A DNA stretch of 64,000 nucleotides, taken from the NCBI RefSeq assembly GCF_003096695.1, contig NZ_QEKY01000009.1, positions 30,426 through 94,425 of the forward strand, in the 5' to 3' direction. The notes below the pieces were generated by a model. The model saw only the letters and a list, made by a program, of their open reading frames with translations. It made no database searches and was not told the origin of the DNA. The translations under genes were made by a program, and so were the position numbers. Below, piece by piece: positions 55,392 to 64,000 of the stretch. Numbering within the stretch: position 1 is the stretch's first letter; each line of letters opens with the position of its first letter. This stretch comes from Porphyromonas loveana. GTDB taxonomy: Bacteria; Bacteroidota; Bacteroidia; Bacteroidales; Porphyromonadaceae.

Positions 55392-56402
55392 ATGAAGAAT
55401 TTTCTCAAAAGTCTCTTCTCTTCCCGTCACGAGGAAGAGGGTAAAGCCTCCGTAAACGAAGCAGCTGAACAGATCCAAACAACGACAACGGTGGCAGAAA
55501 ACCTCGCCACCGAATCGGACAATGCTGCCCGACAGGCTGACACGCTCAAGTTCGACGCCATCCGTGCCATGAACCTCGGTGAGATGGTTTTCGCCACAGA
55601 GGCTCTACGCAAGGCGCTGGAGTTAAGGCCGGAATTTGAGACTCGTTACTATCTGGCAGAAGTATTGGTACGCCGCAACTTATCCGAAGAGGCATTGGCA
55701 GAGATGGATTTGCTGCTCGAAGAGATGCCTATGCATACAGCCACACGACTCAATCGTTCGAAGCTCTGCTGCGAACTGAACAATCCCGATGGCGCGCTCG
55801 AAGATTGTCGCGAAGGCATCGCCTCCACGTCTGACCCCGAAGAGCAGGCGCTGCTCCTCTATTATGGAGCTGTTGCGCTCAAGGATTTGGATCGCCATCC
55901 GGAAGCAATCGATTATCTGACCGATGCCATCGAAAAGGATGAGTCCTTTGTCATGGCTCGTCTGCTACGCGCTCGTCTGCTGATGGAGGGTGCCCGATAT
56001 GATGAAGCGGGAGCGGACTTGGATACCATTGCAGCCTCTCATCCCGAGGAAGAGCAAGTGCCCCTCCTGCGTGCTCGTCTGCATCTGCTCACGGAGAAGC
56101 CGGAGGAAGCCATGCAAGCCTATACACAACTATTGGAGTTGGATCCCTTCAGCGAGGAAGGACATCAAGGCATGGCTACACTCATGGTTCGGAATGGTAA
56201 CACAGCAGAGGCGGAGGCCTTCTTGCGCGAAGCAATCGAAGAGCTGCCGACACAGCGTAGTTTGTCCTTATTGCTCATCGATATATTGGAGCATGACGGC
56301 CGAATGGATGAAGCGGCTGAGCTGCGCGCACAATTGCCCGAAGAGACGACCGGGAACGATACAGTCAATTTCAAGAATCTATACAGCGGCAGTCTCTTCT
56401 AA
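55392..56402 (+). CDS. Tetratricopeptide-repeat protein
   Basis: With the ATG at 55392 (MKNFLKSLFSSRHEEEGKASVNEAAEQ) the protein has 336 residues and about seven TPR units (for example FATEALRKALELRPEFETRYYLAEVLVRRNLSEEALAEMDLLLEEMP). No signal peptide; the basic/hydrophobic N-terminus may contact membrane. It is a likely scaffold. The earlier in-frame ATG at 55341 overlaps the hexapeptide gene and is rejected. Confidence 0.85.
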   Translation: MKNFLKSLFSSRHEEEGKASVNEAAEQIQTTTTVAENLATESDNAARQADTLKFDAIRAMNLGEMVFATEALRKALELRPEFETRYYLAEVLVRRNLSEEALAEMDLLLEEMPMHTATRLNRSKLCCELNNPDGALEDCREGIASTSDPEEQALLLYYGAVALKDLDRHPEAIDYLTDAIEKDESFVMARLLRARLLMEGARYDEAGADLDTIAASHPEEEQVPLLRARLHLLTEKPEEAMQAYTQLLELDPFSEEGHQGMATLMVRNGNTAEAEAFLREAIEELPTQRSLSLLLIDILEHDGRMDEAAELRAQLPEETTGNDTVNFKNLYSGSLF

Positions 56403-56436
56403 GACTGCACGAGTGGCAGCCTATCATTGATCGCTC

Positions 56437-57063
56437 ATGGCTAAAAAGTGGTACGTCGTATGGGCAGGGCACACACCCGGAGTCTATGACAATTGGGATG
56501 AATGCAGAGCACAGACCGAAGGATTCAACCGCGCTCGCTACAAGAGCTTCACTTCCGAGAGCGATGCCCGACGTGCCTATGAGGACGGTGCCAATGAATT
56601 CTACCACAAGGCGTATGCCGGCACGGAGGGTTCTGACGGCACACCAGCCAAAGGGCCCATTTGGGACAGCTTGTCGGTGGATGCGGCATGTAGCGGCAAC
56701 CCCGGCCCGATGGAGTATCGGGGCGTGCTGACAGCATCGAAAGCAGAAGTATTCCGCGTAGGTCCTTTGGAAGGAGGGACAAATAATATCGGGGAGTTTC
56801 TGGCCATCGTCCACGCATTGGCGCTATTGGAGAAAATGAAGCGTCCTCATTTCCCCATCTATACGGACAGCATGACGGCTATCAGTTGGGTGCGAAAGAA
56901 GAAATGTAAGACGCTACTGGCGCGGACCGACAAGAATGCTCCCATCTTCGATCTCATAGAGAGGGCCGAGCAATGGCTCGCCACGCATCCGATCACCAAT
57001 CCCATCTATAAATGGAATACAATCGAGTGGTTGGAAATCCCTGCTGACTTCGGACGGAAATGA
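56437..57063 (+). CDS. Ribonuclease H with viroplasmin-like N-terminus
   Basis: The 208-residue protein has an N-terminal caulimovirus-viroplasmin/RNase H hybrid-binding domain (residues 1-50: KWYVVWAGHTPGVYDNWDECRAQTEGFNRARYKSFTSESDARRAY), as in eukaryotic RNase H1, and an RNase H catalytic domain from about 75 (SVDAACSGNPGPMEYRGV, GGTNNIGEFLAIVHAL with catalytic Glu, YTDSMTAISWV with catalytic Asp). It degrades RNA in RNA-DNA hybrids. The stop codon overlaps the next ATG (ATGA). Confidence 0.92.
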   Translation: MAKKWYVVWAGHTPGVYDNWDECRAQTEGFNRARYKSFTSESDARRAYEDGANEFYHKAYAGTEGSDGTPAKGPIWDSLSVDAACSGNPGPMEYRGVLTASKAEVFRVGPLEGGTNNIGEFLAIVHALALLEKMKRPHFPIYTDSMTAISWVRKKKCKTLLARTDKNAPIFDLIERAEQWLATHPITNPIYKWNTIEWLEIPADFGRK

Positions 57064-58274
57064 AGTCTCCTCGCATCTTAATCTTCAACCCCGGGCACGA
57101 GATGGTGCCCGAACTTATCGGCAAGAAACCCTACGTTCCTCCTCCCGTGGTACGTCGAATGATGCGCGACCTCGGATCGCTCCCGATGTGGCTGGCGGAT
57201 AATGAGCAAGATCGCGTACTATGCCCCGAAGGGCCCCTGCCGCTATCCGAAGCTCTTCCATTGCAACCCAAAGCACGGGAACTCTTACCGGAAGAGTATG
57301 ATACGCTCCCCCTCTCCTCCTACACGTGGGAGATGTGGGGACAGTCGCCCGTTTGGCTGGCAGCGATTCAGCAGCATTTTCCGCGATTGAAGTCTGTTGT
57401 TACCCCACCCTTTCCTCAAGAATTATACGATCGCAGCCATCGCAGAGAAGCGGCTCGCTGTCTAAAATTTATCGGCCATGAAGCATTGGCAGCTCATTGG
57501 TACACCTCAGTCGAAGACTTCCAATCCGACAGATTTCTCCGCTTTCCAGCAGACACCGCCCTATTGGCGAAGCTACCGGCCAGTTCCTCGGGACGAGGTC
57601 TCATTTGGTTAAGCTCTATTCCTACCCCTGAAGAGATTGATCGACTTAGAAAAGCGACTCGCAATACCGATTCTTTCAGTGTCGAGAAGGTGCTCGACGT
57701 GCAACAAGATTGGGCTGCTGAGTTCTATTCCGACGGGAAAGGAGAGTTAGCCTTCGTGGGACTCTCTCGTTTTGACACCAATCGGCATGGTGCCTATCTG
57801 GGCAACAGGCTGGCCCCACAAAAAGAATTGATGCAGACACTGGTGGATGCTCTCGGCTACGATGTAGTACACACAGCACTCTCCTCACTACAAATGTATC
57901 TGCAGGAGCGATTTTCTACGCTCTACACAGGATATATCGGTGTCGATATGGTCGTATATAAGGATGGAGAGAAGCTGCATCTACATCCCTGCATCGAGAT
58001 CAACGTACGGTACACAATGGGAGTAGCAGCCATCTTGCTCTATGATCTTTGGGTCGAAGAAGGCCGACGCGGACGGTTCGAAGTCAAGAGCTTCCGCACC
58101 GAAGGAGAAGCATACGAATGGGATCAGATGATGCAACACCTACATCCGCCACAGATTCACAACCATCGACTCTGCTCCGGCTATATCCCGCTGACCTCCA
58201 CCGCCCCCTCGAGCCGATTCCTCGCCTACCTATTAGTTTCACCCGAGGACAAAGAATCGGTCAAGACACAATAG
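57060..58274 (+). CDS. Conserved protein of unknown function coupled to RNase H
   Basis: The 404-residue protein starts MKSPRILIFNPGHEMVPELIGKKPYVPPPVVRRMMRDLGSLPMWLA. It contains ALLAKLPASSSGRGLIWLSS near 168-187, and YIGVDMVVYKDGEKLHLHPCIEINVRYTMG near 300-330. The latter two look like an ATP-grasp arrangement: a lysine/SSGRG loop, then acidic residues and E-I-N-x-R as magnesium ligands. I therefore suggest an ATP-grasp-like ligase fold with unknown substrate; this is pattern recognition only. No signal or membrane segment. Translationally coupled to the RNase H gene. Confidence 0.75.
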   Translation: MKSPRILIFNPGHEMVPELIGKKPYVPPPVVRRMMRDLGSLPMWLADNEQDRVLCPEGPLPLSEALPLQPKARELLPEEYDTLPLSSYTWEMWGQSPVWLAAIQQHFPRLKSVVTPPFPQELYDRSHRREAARCLKFIGHEALAAHWYTSVEDFQSDRFLRFPADTALLAKLPASSSGRGLIWLSSIPTPEEIDRLRKATRNTDSFSVEKVLDVQQDWAAEFYSDGKGELAFVGLSRFDTNRHGAYLGNRLAPQKELMQTLVDALGYDVVHTALSSLQMYLQERFSTLYTGYIGVDMVVYKDGEKLHLHPCIEINVRYTMGVAAILLYDLWVEEGRRGRFEVKSFRTEGEAYEWDQMMQHLHPPQIHNHRLCSGYIPLTSTAPSSRFLAYLLVSPEDKESVKTQ

Positions 58275-58284
58275 ATATAAAAAA

Positions 58285-58314
58285 GCTGCACTGTAATAGA
58301 ATTTACAGTGCAGC
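58285..58314. terminator. Terminator between convergent genes
   Basis: GCTGCACTGTAA and TTACAGTGCAGC form a perfect 12-bp stem with loop TAGAAT. AAAAA precedes it, a T run for the minus strand; on the plus strand CAGTTTTAG follows. Confidence 0.8.
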
Positions 58315-58336
58315 CTCAGTTTTAGTGATCTGACTA

Positions 58337-58843
58337 TTATGCTTCTTCGGGGGAGATGTAGGCAATCCCTTCTTGGAGGAGTTGGATACGATCGCCCAAG
58401 CCGTGACGTTCGAGATCGAGTACACTCTGGCGCACACAGTAGTCGCCGGCTATACCAGCCACTACTATCTCCTCTGCTGTGCGCAACATCTGTGGCACTT
58501 CCACTTCGAAAGCACTATAGGCATCTCGTTCGGTGGTGGTAGCCTTCTCCAGCATCTCCACAGGGATGCCCATCTCGTAGCATTGAGCCAATGCCTCTGC
58601 AATACAAGGTTCAATGGCAGCACCGACAGTGTAGCGCACGCAGTGCGGAGGCCATTGTCCTCCTTGTGCCACAAAGCTACAGTGGTCTATGGGATGCTGA
58701 TCCATCGTCACCACAACGCCCGTTATTGCCTCACGATGGCTGTCCATATATGCAGCCAAAGTCTGCATGGCTTCGGGAGCACCGGGGACAGCCAAGGAAC
58801 CGGAGACAAAGTCTATCTGCGGATCAACTATCAACAGGATCAT
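58337..58843 (-). CDS. Nicotinamidase-like cysteine hydrolase (isochorismatase family)
   Basis: The 168-residue protein has the PncA catalytic layout: Asp in LLIVDPQIDFVSGSLAVPG (D7), Lys in MLEKATTTERDAYSAF, and the nucleophilic Cys in AGIAGDYCVRQSVLDLE. Metal ligands appear in VVVTMDQHPIDHCSF. It probably converts nicotinamide to nicotinate for NAD salvage. It is short (PncA is about 180-215), and GDYCV replaces the common TDYCV, so another amide substrate is possible. Its ATG overlaps the stop codon of the polyamine-type dehydrogenase. Confidence 0.82.
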   Translation of the reverse strand: MILLIVDPQIDFVSGSLAVPGAPEAMQTLAAYMDSHREAITGVVVTMDQHPIDHCSFVAQGGQWPPHCVRYTVGAAIEPCIAEALAQCYEMGIPVEMLEKATTTERDAYSAFEVEVPQMLRTAEEIVVAGIAGDYCVRQSVLDLERHGLGDRIQLLQEGIAYISPEEA

Positions 58844-60033
58844 AATTCCAGATCGATGTCGTGCTTCTCGTGCCAGGGGAGTCCCTGCTTAGCTACTTCT
58901 TCGAGGAAAGGATCGGGATCGAACTCCTCCACATTGAAGACACCCGGCTTACGCCAAATACCCTTCATGAACATCATTGCCCCTACTGTGGCAGGCACAC
59001 CGGTCGTATAGCTTACGCCCTGCGTACCGGTTTCTTTATAGGCTGCCTCGTGGCTACAGTTGTTCCATATATAATAGGTATGCTCCTGGCCATCACGAAT
59101 ACCGCGGATGCGGCAGCCGATACTGGTCTCTCCCGTGTAGTTTTCGCCCAGATCACCAGGATTGGGGAGCACCGCTTTGAGGAACTGAATCGGAACGATC
59201 TCAACACCGTTGTACATAATGGGATCAATACGCGTCATGCCGATATTCTGCATCACGCGCAAATGTGTCAGATACTCTTGACCGAAAGTCATCCAGAAGC
59301 GAGCACGTTTGATCGTGGGGAAGTTCTTCACCAGCGATTCCAACTCCTCGTGGTAGAGCAAATAGGACTCTCGCACACCGATATTAGGATAAGTGAGCCC
59401 TTTGTGAATCTCTTGCGGTTCCGTTTCTATCCACTGACCATTCTCCCAATACTTACCCTTCTGAGTGATCTCGCGGATGTTGATCTCTGGATTGAAGTTC
59501 GTGGCAAAGGCCTTGTGATGGTCTCCGCCGTTGCAGTCCACGATATCAAGGTAGTGGATCTCATCGAAATGATGCTTGGCTGCATAGGCCGTGTACACAC
59601 TCGTCACACCCGGGTCAAATCCGCAACCGAGGATAGCCGTAAGACCCGCCTCACGGAATCGCTCCTGATACGCCCATTGCCAGCTGTATTCGTACTTAGC
59701 CTCATCGAGGGGTTCGTAATTGGCCGTATCAAGGTAGTTCACACTGCTGCGTAGACAAGCTTCCATGATGGTAAGATCCTGATAAGGCAGCGCCACATTG
59801 ATGACCAACTCAGGTTTGAAGCTGTCAAACAAGGCTACCAATTCTTCCACATTGTCGGCATCGACCTGAGCGGTTTTTATCTGTACGTTCTTGATCTCCG
59901 AGGCTATCTTGTCACACTTGCTCTTGGTGCGACTGGCTAACATGATTTCTGTGAACACATCCGTGTTCATAGCCACTTTCTTGGCCACAACGGTACCTAC
60001 ACCGCCGGCTCCGATAATGAGGACTTTACCCAT
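58840..60033 (-). CDS. Saccharopine dehydrogenase-like; probable carboxynorspermidine synthase
   Basis: With the ATG at 60033 the product has 397 residues: MGKVLIIGAGGVGTVVAKKVAMNTDVF is a Rossmann NAD(P) site, and GCGFDPGVTSVYTAYAAKHHFDEIHYLDIVDCNGGDH is typical of carboxy(nor)spermidine dehydrogenases. These condense aspartate semialdehyde with a diamine to start the alternative spermidine route used by many Bacteroidota. The decarboxylase partner is not in the window. A longer in-frame extension upstream to 60153 is rejected because the Rossmann motif would not be N-terminal. It is followed by the nicotinamidase-like gene with a four-base overlap. Confidence 0.88.
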   Translation of the reverse strand: MGKVLIIGAGGVGTVVAKKVAMNTDVFTEIMLASRTKSKCDKIASEIKNVQIKTAQVDADNVEELVALFDSFKPELVINVALPYQDLTIMEACLRSSVNYLDTANYEPLDEAKYEYSWQWAYQERFREAGLTAILGCGFDPGVTSVYTAYAAKHHFDEIHYLDIVDCNGGDHHKAFATNFNPEINIREITQKGKYWENGQWIETEPQEIHKGLTYPNIGVRESYLLYHEELESLVKNFPTIKRARFWMTFGQEYLTHLRVMQNIGMTRIDPIMYNGVEIVPIQFLKAVLPNPGDLGENYTGETSIGCRIRGIRDGQEHTYYIWNNCSHEAAYKETGTQGVSYTTGVPATVGAMMFMKGIWRKPGVFNVEEFDPDPFLEEVAKQGLPWHEKHDIDLEL

Positions 60034-60076
60034 TCTACTATGATTAAGTTTGTAATTATTTGATTCGCTAATACTG

Positions 60077-60084
60077 CAAAGATA
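60077..60084 (-). promoter_or_regulatory. Possible -7 box (TATCTTTG) for the carboxynorspermidine synthase gene
   Basis: Exact TAnnTTTG match 44 bases before the ATG at 60033. TTTG occurs 15 bases upstream of it rather than 19-20. Confidence 0.45.
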
Positions 60085-60246
60085 TAGAGAACCTACCAAC
60101 AAAGGGCAGGTATTCTCTCCCACTCCTTTCAGCCTACTATGAGCAGACATCATTTGGCTTTAGGAGGAACAGAATAAGTCCTGCAGATGTTCGTCCTCGC
60201 CCCTACCCAGCATTCATATACAAAGCGCAAGACTTCATACTAACAT

Positions 60247-63779
<3,533 letters not shown>

Positions 63780-63787
63780 TACCTTTG
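63780..63787 (+). promoter_or_regulatory. -7 box (TACCTTTG) for the candidate RNA
   Basis: Exact TAnnTTTG match. TTTC lies 17 bases upstream, a weak -33. A transcript would begin near 63794. Confidence 0.5.
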
Positions 63788-63793
63788 TGTGTA

Positions 63794-63960
63794 TAAAGGG
63801 TGATACTCTGCGCCGGTCTGTGGCAATTTTAGAGCAGAGTCATCGATAGCCATCCCGTTTGCGAGGGAGGGGAGAGTATTGTGCCGAGACGCACAGATCT
63901 CGTCCCTCTTAGTTCTATACTCGGATTATGCCGGCGGGCATAGTGTATATGAGTCTTGTG
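63794..63960 (+). ncRNA. Candidate structured RNA, 6S-like
   Basis: No start codon with a reading frame of any length follows the promoter, but the sequence folds as a rod. CGCCGG (63811-63816) pairs with CCGGCG (63931-63936), and the helix continues outward with ATACT (63803-63807) against AGTGT (63942-63946). An apical arm pairs GAGGGA (63863-63868) with TCCCTC (63903-63908), then GAGA with TCTC, and ends GTGC-CGAGAC-GCAC. Between them lies a large unpaired bubble (about 46 and 22 bases). Closing stem, central bubble and apical stem over about 165 bases is the 6S RNA plan. It could instead be the leader of a gene beyond the right edge. Confidence 0.4.
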
Positions 63961-64000
63961 AGATAATGTCCGCCTTAAGTCGGTCTTTATAGAACAAAGT

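Overview
The window reads as Bacteroidota chromosome, most likely Porphyromonas gingivalis or a very close relative such as P. gulae. Evidence: an S9 peptidase matching P. gingivalis acylpeptidyl oligopeptidase (Ser615/Asp702/His734), a C10 (streptopain/PrtT-type) protease remnant, Bacteroidota-only families (DUF4290, DUF4834, DUF4301, LptD of Bacteroidota type), and promoters of the Bacteroidota form TTTG-N19/20-TAnnTTTG. Species assignment is inference from remembered families; no search was run.

Layout. 1-8.9 kb, minus strand: end of a DUF4290 gene, pgi, gpsA, lysS, a nucleoside phosphorylase, a TPR/PD40 envelope protein, tRNA-Ser(GCT), then DUF4834, pssA and psd (phosphatidylethanolamine synthesis). 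9.1-11.8 kb: AT-rich decaying locus with a frameshifted and internally deleted C10 protease and a coupled lipoprotein pseudogene. 11.9-15.7 kb, minus: membrane protein, winged-helix regulator, TonB-dependent receptor and small exported protein. 16.0-26.3 kb, plus: exported flavodoxin, then ABC ATPase, two paralogous membrane proteins, GntR/YtrA-type regulator, outer-membrane barrel and GIN-domain lipoprotein, an array of 41-bp hairpin repeats, and the secreted acylpeptidyl oligopeptidase. 26.3-32.2 kb, minus: YihY membrane protein, RNase P RNA, Mrp ATPase, trmB, a small acidic protein and proS. 32.9-37.5 kb, plus: guaB-miaA and groES-groEL. 37.6-40.3 kb: an accessory-looking patch (ankyrin-like protein, AAA ATPase, orphan). 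40.4-46.1 kb, minus: EEP-family membrane protein, two rhomboids and lptD. 46.4-50.8 kb: PH-domain protein, holA, an HsdR-N-like protein and a NatAB-type ABC exporter. 51.4-58.3 kb, plus: DUF4301, M24 aminopeptidase, gamma-carbonic anhydrase-like protein, TPR protein, RNase H and a coupled unknown. 58.3-63.5 kb, minus: nicotinamidase-like hydrolase, carboxynorspermidine-synthase-like enzyme and a GH2 beta-galactosidase. The right end carries a candidate structured RNA (6S-like).

Most of the coding sequence is housekeeping. The most unusual material is non-coding: a palindrome inside the probable groES promoter, two related 125-bp inverted-repeat elements that both sit directly after a stop codon in the same relative orientation, two unrelated arrays that share a 41-bp period, a run of four hairpins at 50.9-51.2 kb, a 22-24-bp minisatellite in front of lptD, and the 6S-like RNA. 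I found no CRISPR array, intact insertion sequence or obvious new defence system.
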